From the NCBI GenBank assembly GCA_002351705.1, contig DEHC01000083.1, positions 1 through 32,475 of the forward strand: 32,475 nt of DNA, given 5' to 3'. Positions 24,301 through 30,542 of this stretch are shown piece by piece (position 1 is the first letter of the stretch; every line of letters starts with the position of its first letter). Source of the DNA: Gammaproteobacteria bacterium UBA2810 (GTDB lineage: Bacteria; Pseudomonadota; Gammaproteobacteria; Enterobacterales; Succinivibrionaceae). The position numbers were made by a program, and so were the translations under genes. The notes beneath the pieces were generated by a model. The model made no database searches. It had not been told where the DNA came from and saw only the letters and a program-made list of their open reading frames with translations.

Positions 24301-25822
24301 CGGAAACAGCTGGTACAAGAACTCGAGCGGCGGCAACTTCGTGGTTGATGGTATCAAGGACACTGCCGTTGAGGGAACCAACATTGGACCTCTCCCCGGC
24401 CCTACCAACCAGAGCCCGGTAGCCAAGGCCTCCGCCTCCGCCGACAATGTTGACGCAGGCACCGCGGTAACCCTGAGCGCGGCAGGCTCCAAGGATCCTG
24501 ACGGCTCCATCTCGAGCTACGTCTGGACCGCCGGCGGCAAGAGCATCGGATCCGGCGAGACCGTGAAGGTTACCCCGGAGAAGACCACCACCTACACCCT
24601 TACCGTAACCGATGACAAGGGGGCAACCTCCTCTGCAACGGTCAAGGTAACCGTAAAGGCGGTCAACCATGCTCCCAAGGCATCCTTCACTGCTGCGGCA
24701 AAGAAGCTCACCGTACAGTTCACCAACACCTCAAAGGATCAGGACGGCGACAAGCTGACCTATTCATGGGATTTCGGTGACGGCGAGACCTCGGCCGAGG
24801 CTTCCCCGAAGCATGTCTATGCCGATGAGGACTCCTATGAGGTAACTCTCACCGCGACTGACGCGAAGGGCCTCTCGAACAGTGCAAAGCAGACCGTAAC
24901 CGTACAGAACACCAACACTGCTCCGAAGGCTGCGTTCTCTGTAAGCAAGAGCGCTCTCAACGTGACCTTCACCAACCAGTCCAAGGATGAGGACGGCGAC
25001 AAGCTGACCTATTCATGGGACTTCGGTGACGGCGAGACCTCCGATGCGGCAAGCCCTGCGCACACCTATGCTGAGGAAGGAACCTACAACGTCTACCTCA
25101 CCGTATCTGACGGCAAGGCCGAGAGCACCGCGCAGCAGGACGTAACCGTCAACCAGGCAGCCAAGTGCACGCCGCAGAACAAGTCGATGTACTTCGCCTC
25201 GACCGCCAACAAGTGGACCTTCGAGGAGATGAAGTACAACGAGGAGAACTGCAGCTGGGAGATTGGTGTTCACTTCGACGGCAAGGGCGACGAGAACGGC
25301 GAGCAGCGCTTCAAGGTAACCTCAGCTCCTGACTGGCAGCACCGCATCTACGGTCAGGGCCTCGACAACCAGCTCTGCGACAACACCAGAATGTGCGGCG
25401 ATGTCTTCACCGACGCTCAGGGCACGACAATTATCGGAGTCAAGGACACCGACGGCGAGCTGACCTACGATGTTGTTCCCACGGGCATACCTGATGCCAG
25501 GTGCGACAAGCATGAGGCTATGTACTATGCCGGCACCACCAACGGCTGGACCTTCGAGCCGATGAAGTGCTATGCAGGCGGCATCTGGTACATCGAGGTT
25601 GATTTCACCGGCAAGGGCGACGAGAACGGCGGCCAGCGCTGGAAGGTAACCACCGCTCCTGACTGGCAGCACGGCATCTACGGACAGGGCCTTGACAACC
25701 AGCTCTGCGACAACACCAGGACCTGCGGCGATGTCTACACCGACAAGAAGGGCAAGTACTTCCTTATGGTCCGTGATGACGGCATGACCTGGGAGATTGA
25801 GAAAGGTCTGCCAGTATATTAA
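21356..25822 (+). CDS. Secreted multimodular GH57-like glycosidase with CBM25-like, PKD and duplicated C-terminal modules
   Basis: 1488 residues with a signal peptide (~1-35). Residues ~40-520 follow the GH57 motif order: HVYHNHMP at 42-49, GHHSMGP at 191-197, GFFPTELGFSERLIP (candidate nucleophile Glu235) and VIAHDGDNGEG (candidate acid/base Asp379). GH57 enzymes act on alpha-glucans such as starch or pullulan. Residues ~640-785 are an Ig-like beta region. Residues ~913-998 look like CBM25 starch binding (YFKPASDPGKVCMHYRALP, WTAVPGEEM, GIEFLFNDCGNSW). Three PKD-type domains follow (~1019-1100, ~1104-1185, ~1188-1266). Two ~105-residue tandem modules end the protein (~1271-1375, ~1383-1488), each with WTFE-x-MK, GKGDENG and a Cys pair; they resemble SusE/F-type or other starch-binding modules but are not firmly assigned. 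Most likely a cell-surface or secreted alpha-glucanase. A strong terminator follows. Ribosome-binding site is weak (AGGA 12-13 bases upstream). Confidence 0.75.
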   Translation: MKMKKPGFRISKLMLALGVAMSVPFSAVVGLSDAEALIAATHVYHNHMPNFWPYYDTSKYASTPVGGAIRYTYDGGAMALQSGSVAGYALALKNGKLMPHDNLNQYYDRDAKRNAYTNWPADTARKFVSQHPQSQVQVTMSAAVINDVQDFAERGTFDFFKPGWAYKWVDAYNSLKTANGFHALEPIHFTGHHSMGPLVGPQYFLKDLIYQNVTLQQDYFLGDSFRPSEGFFPTELGFSERLIPTLRKLGVKWSVMGNNHFSRAVKSYPYLDDPGKDTLVSPPNRADLQNDVDGGTWYTLGMEHEQQNIVNYFPFADIPHWVQYVNPETGEVYKLAGIPVDQNGSWLEGWEGKAGPEQTIGKFEKDAGGRVPYFVIAHDGDNGEGRAGSVETWENSGNFTYVQPGVKGMGVQEYLKTYPIPEDDVQHVQDGSWVDTRDSSSDPTWYHWHIPMGVWKGQFADFTKATGKTFDWPTNFDGTPLGHAVSMEYGYHYLERNFALLQAAINYAETAEQIWLDGHPNYWSPKTDKEKRVTYEGNQLNPYMMSYPVKGDESNDYKGGANPAELGWYFLISSIDSGFGYYDENVDDNVKPSLGFNQSLFFTEPYVEAHAGEDRTGPSMWWVQRYPYNPGSANASKAEGWTKLWANNSFAIYTYAYDVSGIQDVKVFIRKHKDKRMSPTDIAPRVYDPASVCPGVANCDPDQVGEWVEYPTKVRDLTPDMNGVAWQNNDVSYNYKVIPGQKIGSTYYAYIDDLQDELVDYYMEATDTLGNVTKSEIQQVYVGAGRYTKKDGKWVEDINGEQEGSEAFLSRVGPRPTYKNITLWANPSDGSKPASDYRAQGDENWGSASYKEASEGWYKASVRYIDTSSCADTRYHAYGTAASGDGQCLSADESSSWMWDEESQQFVPGVPHIIQHADIYFKPASDPGKVCMHYRALPQTGDEGWTAVPGEEMDKSQYSGWYVLGHDFDYDATGIEFLFNDCGNSWYKNSSGGNFVVDGIKDTAVEGTNIGPLPGPTNQSPVAKASASADNVDAGTAVTLSAAGSKDPDGSISSYVWTAGGKSIGSGETVKVTPEKTTTYTLTVTDDKGATSSATVKVTVKAVNHAPKASFTAAAKKLTVQFTNTSKDQDGDKLTYSWDFGDGETSAEASPKHVYADEDSYEVTLTATDAKGLSNSAKQTVTVQNTNTAPKAAFSVSKSALNVTFTNQSKDEDGDKLTYSWDFGDGETSDAASPAHTYAEEGTYNVYLTVSDGKAESTAQQDVTVNQAAKCTPQNKSMYFASTANKWTFEEMKYNEENCSWEIGVHFDGKGDENGEQRFKVTSAPDWQHRIYGQGLDNQLCDNTRMCGDVFTDAQGTTIIGVKDTDGELTYDVVPTGIPDARCDKHEAMYYAGTTNGWTFEPMKCYAGGIWYIEVDFTGKGDENGGQRWKVTTAPDWQHGIYGQGLDNQLCDNTRTCGDVYTDKKGKYFLMVRDDGMTWEIEKGLPVY
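24741..25041 (+). repeat. Near-identical DNA repeat within the PKD modules
   Basis: The 52-nt segments 24741-24792 and 24990-25041, covering the core TYSWDFGDGETS of PKD domains 2 and 3, differ at one position. They are 249 nt (83 codons) apart, while the surrounding domain sequence is much more diverged. Confidence 0.8.
25160..25819 (+). repeat. Tandem duplication of the C-terminal module
   Basis: Two copies of ~330 nt (110 codons) lie head to tail. The conserved stretch beginning GCTCCTGACTGGCAGCAC occurs at 25325 and 25655, and the following ~85 nt match at all but a few positions (APDWQH-x-IYGQGLDNQL at the protein level). This is a recent internal duplication or homogenised repeat. Confidence 0.8.
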
Positions 25823-25867
25823 TCAAATGACGCTGCGGCTCCTTTCAGAGGAGCACCAGTAAAACAG

Positions 25868-25896
25868 GGCCGGCTTGATGCCGGCCTTTCTTATTT
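25868..25896 (+). terminator. Rho-independent terminator after the GH57-like gene
   Basis: A perfect 7-bp GC stem (GGCCGGC / GCCGGCC) with a TTGAT loop, followed by TTTCTTATTT. It lies 46 nt past the stop. A smaller hairpin (GCTCCT/AGGAGC) precedes it. Confidence 0.85.
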
Positions 25897-25988
25897 CTGA
25901 TCCATTCATTCCCGGAGCACTGCCTCCGGCTCTTCCCCGAATCCCTTCTCTCCGGCAGGCGCCGGATTCTGGCCGTTTCCGGCAAAAA

Positions 25989-26014
25989 TGGTAAAATCCC
26001 CTCAGATCCGGAGG
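25989..26014 (+). promoter_or_regulatory. Extended -10 promoter and ribosome-binding site for a 58-codon ORF
   Basis: TGGTAAAAT (25989-25997) fits TGnTAnAAT. GGAGG at 26010-26014 sits five bases before a GTG codon. The implied leader would be very short (about 16 nt). Confidence 0.4.
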
Positions 26015-26019
26015 TTGCT

Positions 26020-26196
26020 GTGGCGCAGAGTATTCTTTTGTTGCAATTCACGCCCCTTGCGGGTGCGACGTCAGACAATGCCGGAGCTTCTTCAGGACTC
26101 AATCAGGAATTCTGCAGAATTGGCCTTGTTATGACTGGAAGAACATCCAGCTCTTCGCCAGCGAAGGGGCAGAACGTCTATTCCATAACTTCATGA
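26020..26196 (+). CDS. Possible small protein of unknown function, GTG start
   Basis: 58 codons with a GTG start preceded by a perfect GGAGG at five bases and an extended -10 element. The predicted peptide begins MAQSILLLQFTPLAGATS and ends in a Ser-rich segment (MTGRTSSSSPAKGQ); the N-terminal ten residues are hydrophobic but too short for a secure membrane helix. No family is recognised. The combination of promoter and ribosome-binding site is the main support. It could be a leader peptide for the downstream pair, whose start is 98 nt away. Confidence 0.3.
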   Translation: MAQSILLLQFTPLAGATSDNAGASSGLNQEFCRIGLVMTGRTSSSSPAKGQNVYSITS

Positions 26197-26244
26197 TAAC
26201 TGCAACAGATGGTGCAATCAAATTTTAATGAATGCAGAAATGTC

Positions 26245-26259
26245 ATAATGAGTCATTAT
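26245..26259. promoter_or_regulatory. 15-nt operator-like dyad before the M23 cassette
   Basis: ATAATGA-G-TCATTAT is a perfect 7-1-7 palindrome in an AT-rich stretch, 34 nt before the selected start of the next gene. It resembles Fur boxes in composition (ATTATC, CATAAT) but lacks two bases of the usual layout, so the regulator is uncertain. Confidence 0.4.
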
Positions 26260-26293
26260 CATGAATTTTTACTTGCATCCAATCAGGCTTAAG

Positions 26294-26857
26294 ATGGCTG
26301 TAAACAGTAACATTCTTTTGAACATGATGGGAGTGCAGCTCTACTCCCTGAGAATAGGAACGCCCGCCTTTGAGGCGCTCCGGAAGAACGTTCCCGCCTC
26401 CCTCCTCCCCCAGCCAGAGGTTAAGAAGGAGGCGGCGCAGGCAGGGCCCGAGTCTTTCGCCGAGCTCTCGGGTAAGCCGCAGCAGGGCGCAGCCCAGAAG
26501 GCTCCGCCCAAGAGCTCGTTCGGAGCCTACGCGGGGGAGCTCGGCGGCTTCAGGCGCGAGAGCCGGCCGGTAAATTTCTACCGTCCGCCGAAATATCCCT
26601 TCACCATCTTCAAGATCGTGGGGCCGTTTCCCGAGTGCATCGCGGATCTCTACGCGGTCCTGCGCCCGGATATCCTGTTCTTCCGCTCATCGCCCTCCGA
26701 GATAAGGAGGGGCGATCTGGTGCTTGTCACTGACACCACCGCGAGCATCCCGGTCCCCGCGACCTACTTTGACTTCAGGGGAGGAGCGAAGAAGCTCTTC
26801 GGGGATCTCTTCGGGAAAGGGCTCCTCCGTCCCGCGCCGGGGGCGGGCAGGGCATGA
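26294..26857 (+). CDS. Unknown protein coupled to an M23 peptidase
   Basis: 187 residues from ATG 26294 (AGG six bases upstream); an in-frame ATG at 26261 would add 11 residues. No recognised domain and no signal peptide. Residues ~10-30 resemble a short helix (LLNMMGVQLYSLRIGTPAFEAL). A low-complexity Ala/Pro/Gln/Lys segment spans ~45-85. A folded-looking C-terminal half follows, with YPFTIFKIVGPFPECIADLYAVLRPDILFF and GDLVLVTDTTASIPVPATYFDF. Its TGA overlaps the ATG of the M23 gene (ATGA), so the two are translationally coupled and probably act together. The lack of export signal suggests a cytoplasmic partner or regulator of the exported peptidase, which is inference. Confidence 0.6.
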   Translation: MAVNSNILLNMMGVQLYSLRIGTPAFEALRKNVPASLLPQPEVKKEAAQAGPESFAELSGKPQQGAAQKAPPKSSFGAYAGELGGFRRESRPVNFYRPPKYPFTIFKIVGPFPECIADLYAVLRPDILFFRSSPSEIRRGDLVLVTDTTASIPVPATYFDFRGGAKKLFGDLFGKGLLRPAPGAGRA

Positions 26858-27828
26858 CTGCGGGATCACTCCTTTTCCCGCTCCGCCTCGTCCGCGGCAT
26901 CAGGGGCAGGCTCCGCACCTTCCTCATCACGCTCGCGGCGCTCCTCGCGTCATCCGTGTGCCTCTCGGGCGTCAGGGTCTACTCCTATGTCGACGAGAAC
27001 GGCACCACCCACTTCACCGACATCCCGGTTGACGAGAGCGAGGTCGCGGCAGACGTCATGACCGAGGACTTCTACGATGACTGCGGTGAGAACGAGGTGC
27101 AGCTCGCGATCAGGGACGAGGACGGCGACTACGCAGTCTACATCACTAACCTCATCGCCTCGCCGGTCACCGTGACCCTCCACGCGAGCCACCCTGAGTA
27201 CGTCGAGAGCGACATCGACTTCTCGAAGATTTACCGCATAGGGGAGGGCAAGACCGAGCCCTTGGGGTACATTTCATACAGCGACGGCGGGGTGTTCGAA
27301 CTCTCCTTCACCTGCAGTATCGGTACCCCGACCTTCGACATGAAGGAGTACAGCGGCAACGAGTTCATCATCCCGTTCTACGGGACGTTCCGCGTCACGC
27401 AGGCACCGGGCGGGAAGCTGAGCCACTCGGGGCCCGCGAGCCGCTACGCAGTTGACATCAGCATGCCGATAGGGACTCCCGTGCGCGCCTCGCGCCGCGG
27501 GCGTGTGGTCAACATGAAGATGAACTCCTCGACAGGCGGACCGTCTCCTTCATTCAGGCCCTTCGCGAACTTCATCCGCATCCTCCACGATGACGGGACG
27601 AGCTCCATTTACGTTCACCTCAAGGGCGGCTCCGCGATGGTCTCGAAGGGACAGATGGTCGAGACCGGGCAGGTCATAGCGCTCTCCGGCAACACCGGCT
27701 ACACCACCGGTCCGCACCTTCATTTTGCCGTGCAGCACAACAACGGCGTGAGGAACGTGGGGCTGCCGTTCAAATTCGCGGAGATCGGGCGCATGCCGAA
27801 GTGGGGCGAGAGCCTCACTGGAAGGTGA
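26854..27828 (+). CDS. M23-family (LytM-type) metallopeptidase with N-terminal DUF4124
   Basis: 324 residues. An N-terminal basic segment and membrane helix (~20-40) indicate export or anchoring. Residues ~41-57 (VRVYSYVDENGTTHFTDIP) match the DUF4124 signature. A beta-rich linker follows. The M23 domain (~175-305) keeps all expected metal and catalytic residues: His191 and Asp201 (HSGPASRYAVD), His255 (YVHL) and the HLH pair His288/His290 (TTGPHLHF). The enzyme should cleave peptidoglycan crosslinks in the periplasm, in division, envelope remodelling or appendage assembly. The start overlaps the preceding unknown gene by 4 nt. It converges on the AAA-ATPase gene with a 56-nt gap. Active-site completeness distinguishes it from the EnvC/NlpD-type degenerate LytM factors. 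Confidence 0.88.
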   Translation: MTAGSLLFPLRLVRGIRGRLRTFLITLAALLASSVCLSGVRVYSYVDENGTTHFTDIPVDESEVAADVMTEDFYDDCGENEVQLAIRDEDGDYAVYITNLIASPVTVTLHASHPEYVESDIDFSKIYRIGEGKTEPLGYISYSDGGVFELSFTCSIGTPTFDMKEYSGNEFIIPFYGTFRVTQAPGGKLSHSGPASRYAVDISMPIGTPVRASRRGRVVNMKMNSSTGGPSPSFRPFANFIRILHDDGTSSIYVHLKGGSAMVSKGQMVETGQVIALSGNTGYTTGPHLHFAVQHNNGVRNVGLPFKFAEIGRMPKWGESLTGR

Positions 27829-27884
27829 GGACGTGATACGGACCCAGGCACCGGCCGGCGAAATCTTTGCTGTCAGAGCTGCAC

Positions 27885-29672
27885 TCAGAGCGTGAGCTCC
27901 TGAGACTCCACAGCGCACTGGCGGTGGAAGAATGCGATGCCGTAGCCGAAGATTTTCCTGACAAATCTATCCCTGACTGCCTCAGCGTAATCCTTATCAA
28001 TAATCTGCCTAATTGCCTCATGGGCCATGTCGCTGAGCTCCTCACGTGAGGCGGCATACTTCAGCTCTATTACTACGGCAACATCGAGTTTGGCCGAGCG
28101 AAAGGTAATATCAGCGTAACCGTCACCGCTGTCCGTATTGGATGAATGATCCTTTATCAGATCGCCTGCCGACAGGATGATTCCGTTTAGAAGTCCATGA
28201 TAGTAGTTTTCTTTTGGCTCTTTGCAGGCGACATCACGTGCAGATACAAATGTGAGAAGCGCATTGGTCAGCTCTAGAGCAAGTCTCTCTGCATTGCCTT
28301 CAAGAAGTGCCTCTGCAATGGCTTTGGAATAGTTTTCGAAATATGCTCCGCCTCTTTTGTGGTAATAGGCCATTATGTTTGAGTCAAAGCATTTTCTGAT
28401 CTCAGCGTTCGGGATTCGGAACCAGCAAACGTCGTCAGTGTCTATTTTTTCGAGTGTCAGATATCCGGTATAGACAAGCAGATTCCAGAACTGTCCGGCG
28501 TCGCTGAGGTCAAAGTCGCCGTAACTCATATCTTCATGGACTTTGACGTCAATGCTTTTTCCATCAAGCAGATCCTGAAGCATGGCGGCACCCTGCTCGC
28601 TTAGGTGCGGCATATACTGTGTGATGATTTTGCTGTTGCTGGTATTGTTCCAGTAGGCCGGCGGAGCAAATGACTCTGGTCCTCTGGCGCGGGGCTTCAG
28701 GAGATCGGATACGTAGCATGTCACGTCCCATGGACAGAATATTTCTTTTGAGCCGATTCTGTAGCCATCGTAGAAGTCCCTGGCCCGATCATAGAGGTTT
28801 CTGAGTCCGTAGTAGGAGAGCATTGCTCTGACTTCATCCGGTGTGAAGCCGAATGCTGCAGAGAGACTGTCATCATCTGACAGCACCGAGTTGACTGAGT
28901 AGTTGTTAAGGCCGGTAAAGATGCCTTCTTTCGTTGCTCTGAGGCACCCGGTCAGAATTCCCCGGTGGATGTAATCATTGGATTTAAGTGCGATGCTGAG
29001 CATGGGTCCGATCACCTTGCTCATTTGCTCGTAGTACCCTCCCATGGCAGCTTTCTGAAGAGGAACGTCATACTCGTCAATTAGAAGAAGAGGTCTTTTA
29101 CCGCAGTGCCTGAACAGGGCTCTGCAAAGAATAAAAAGAGATGACTGAAGGATGTCTATTGATTCAGCAGTGCCGGAGCATAGCAGATCATGATCCAGAA
29201 GCTTGCTGAAAGCTTCTTTCTCAGTTGCGTACAGAGCCTTGCTGTCCATAAGCCAAGTAAAGCTACAGGCAAGATCTAAGATGGTCTCTCCAAGCCGTAC
29301 GCAGGCATTCCTGAAATCAAAACCGGCTGCGTCCTTTAGTGTGAGTGAAACTACGGGATACTGTCCCATGTGCTTTCTGCAGAACTCCTGGTCTCTTGTG
29401 ATATCAAGTGCTTTGAAAAGCTCATTCTGCAAAGAGGTGTCACCGGGGTTCTCATAGTTCATCTCAAAAAAGTACCTGATGGTGCTCATCATCAGAGTCT
29501 TGCCGAAGCGCCTCGGGCGCAGCATAAGAAGCCGGTCGTTGTCATACTCAAAAATTGTTCTCAGGTACTGCGTTTTGTCGACGTAGTAGCACCCGCTCTG
29601 AATAAGATTCCTGAAGTTCTCTTTGCCTGTGGCAGGACGAAGCCGTTCCCCTGCTGCTGACAATGCTGCCAT
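27885..29672 (-). CDS. AAA-ATPase_like / PD-(D/E)XK nuclease-superfamily protein
   Basis: 595 residues. The N-terminal AAA-ATPase_like domain (PF09820 type) opens with NFRNLIQSGCYYVDKTQYL. Its Walker A-like stretch is LRPRRFGKTLMMST (residues 51-64) and Walker B is LLLIDEYDVPL (Asp199, Glu200). Family motifs RGILTGCLRATKEGIFTGLNN and FYDGYRIG follow. The C-terminal PDDEXK_9 domain keeps a nuclease-like core: GDGYADITF then VAVVIELKYA (D...E-x-K). Such proteins occur in many copies in gut anaerobes and some intracellular bacteria; their role is unknown. The chosen ATG has only a weak upstream GAGAG. Codon use is more AT-rich than the neighbouring M23 gene, consistent with a more recent acquisition. 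Confidence 0.88.
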   Translation of the reverse strand: MAALSAAGERLRPATGKENFRNLIQSGCYYVDKTQYLRTIFEYDNDRLLMLRPRRFGKTLMMSTIRYFFEMNYENPGDTSLQNELFKALDITRDQEFCRKHMGQYPVVSLTLKDAAGFDFRNACVRLGETILDLACSFTWLMDSKALYATEKEAFSKLLDHDLLCSGTAESIDILQSSLFILCRALFRHCGKRPLLLIDEYDVPLQKAAMGGYYEQMSKVIGPMLSIALKSNDYIHRGILTGCLRATKEGIFTGLNNYSVNSVLSDDDSLSAAFGFTPDEVRAMLSYYGLRNLYDRARDFYDGYRIGSKEIFCPWDVTCYVSDLLKPRARGPESFAPPAYWNNTSNSKIITQYMPHLSEQGAAMLQDLLDGKSIDVKVHEDMSYGDFDLSDAGQFWNLLVYTGYLTLEKIDTDDVCWFRIPNAEIRKCFDSNIMAYYHKRGGAYFENYSKAIAEALLEGNAERLALELTNALLTFVSARDVACKEPKENYYHGLLNGIILSAGDLIKDHSSNTDSGDGYADITFRSAKLDVAVVIELKYAASREELSDMAHEAIRQIIDKDYAEAVRDRFVRKIFGYGIAFFHRQCAVESQELTL

Positions 29673-29692
29673 GGCTGTGCTCTCACTGCATA

Positions 29693-29707
29693 TTATTGTT
29701 GCAATAA
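29693..29707. promoter_or_regulatory. Dyad upstream of the AAA-ATPase gene
   Basis: TTATTG-N3-CAATAA lies 21 nt upstream of the ATPase start, in the position of a promoter operator. The word TTATTGCA also occurs in the inverted repeat after the DUF4143 gene, which may be coincidence. Confidence 0.3.
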
Positions 29708-30339
29708 AGGATAGATGATCGTGGGACAGTTTGCAAACCTAACCTCTGCCGGCGGAATATTGCTGCTGACGCCTGCCATATGAGACGGGCCGTCAACCTC
29801 TCCGCTGGCTTAATCCCAATCCTCCATGCGGAATGCACCAGTCCGGTCTGTGCGGAACGGAGCTCCGCCGCGCAGCACTGTGGCAGCGTGGGGAACGGGA
29901 ATTTCCCGTCAGTCTTTGCACAGATCGTTCTGATACAGGGGACGGACTGGATAGGATCAGGAACTGTCACTGAGCGCCGGTTCTTCATTTATATAAGCGT
30001 ACTGAGCCTTATGCATGTTCCTTCGATGTGCTCAGAGGCAGAGATCTCCCGCAGATCAAAAGAGTGCATTCCTGTTCTGACAGTTTTCCTTCACTTGGTG
30101 CAGAAATGGCCTTCCACCGGCAGATGCCGGAATCTGGCATTCATGAATCTGTTAGGGAGATCACATGTCCCTGCCGCAAAATGATCCACGTTATTTTGGG
30201 GTGGTCAAAAAAGGTTCCGAATCCCTCCTGGGGTGCATTATTTCCGCGCATTCTGCATAAAGCTGGTGCATTGTCTGAAAGCTTACCGCAATGGTGCCTC
30301 AAAACCGCGTCCGTACGCGCTTTTTGCGCGTCCCAAAGC

Positions 30340-30355
30340 TGGCACGATGTTTGAG
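30340..30355 (+). promoter_or_regulatory. Sigma-54-like promoter element upstream of the binding-protein gene
   Basis: TGGCAC-GATGT-TTGAG resembles the sigma-54 consensus TGGCAC-N5-TTGC(A/T). The -24 GG is perfect; the -12 dinucleotide is GA rather than GC. It is about 190 nt before the start codon. GGTGCA-type half-sites lie 47-108 nt upstream. Nitrogen control would fit a urea/guanidine importer, but the -12 mismatch weakens the call. Confidence 0.25.
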
Positions 30356-30542
30356 GTACATCACAGCGACTCTGTTATTAATCAGTGAAAAGCTCGCAAA
30401 TTTGCCCCGTAACGTTGGCAGTGAAGTGTACTGTCAGAGTTATGGGGATATTTTTGCCCGCAATGTGCAGCAGTTTCCCGGGGGCATCAGAAGTTTTCTT
30501 TCCTGTGCGGAACGCTGGGATATATGTATAAGAGAGGTTTTT

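Larger units (their letters stand above)
25897..26293. other. Intergenic region between the GH57-like gene and the M23 cassette
   Basis: About 400 nt holding one candidate small gene with its own promoter (26020-26196) and an AT-rich stretch with a 15-nt dyad before the next gene. Nothing else is recognised. Confidence 0.5.
29673..30542. other. 870-nt region without a recognisable gene
   Basis: No convincing coding sequence on either strand; the open frames here lack ribosome-binding sites and family resemblance. It contains a 15-nt dyad near the ATPase start, an ACGCGC-T5-GCGCGT hairpin (30315-30331), three GGTGCA/GGTGCC direct half-sites (30232, 30265, 30293) and a sigma-54-like element before the binding-protein gene. 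A decayed gene cannot be excluded. Confidence 0.5.

Noticed and set aside
29780..30184. 134-codon ORF in the 870-nt gap
   Set aside because: Composition and residue pattern are not protein-like, no ribosome-binding site, no recognisable motif.
30205..30235. tRNA-like T-arm string (GGTTCCGAATCCC)
   Set aside because: The loop has an extra base, the stem does not pair correctly and no D-arm or anticodon arm is found upstream.
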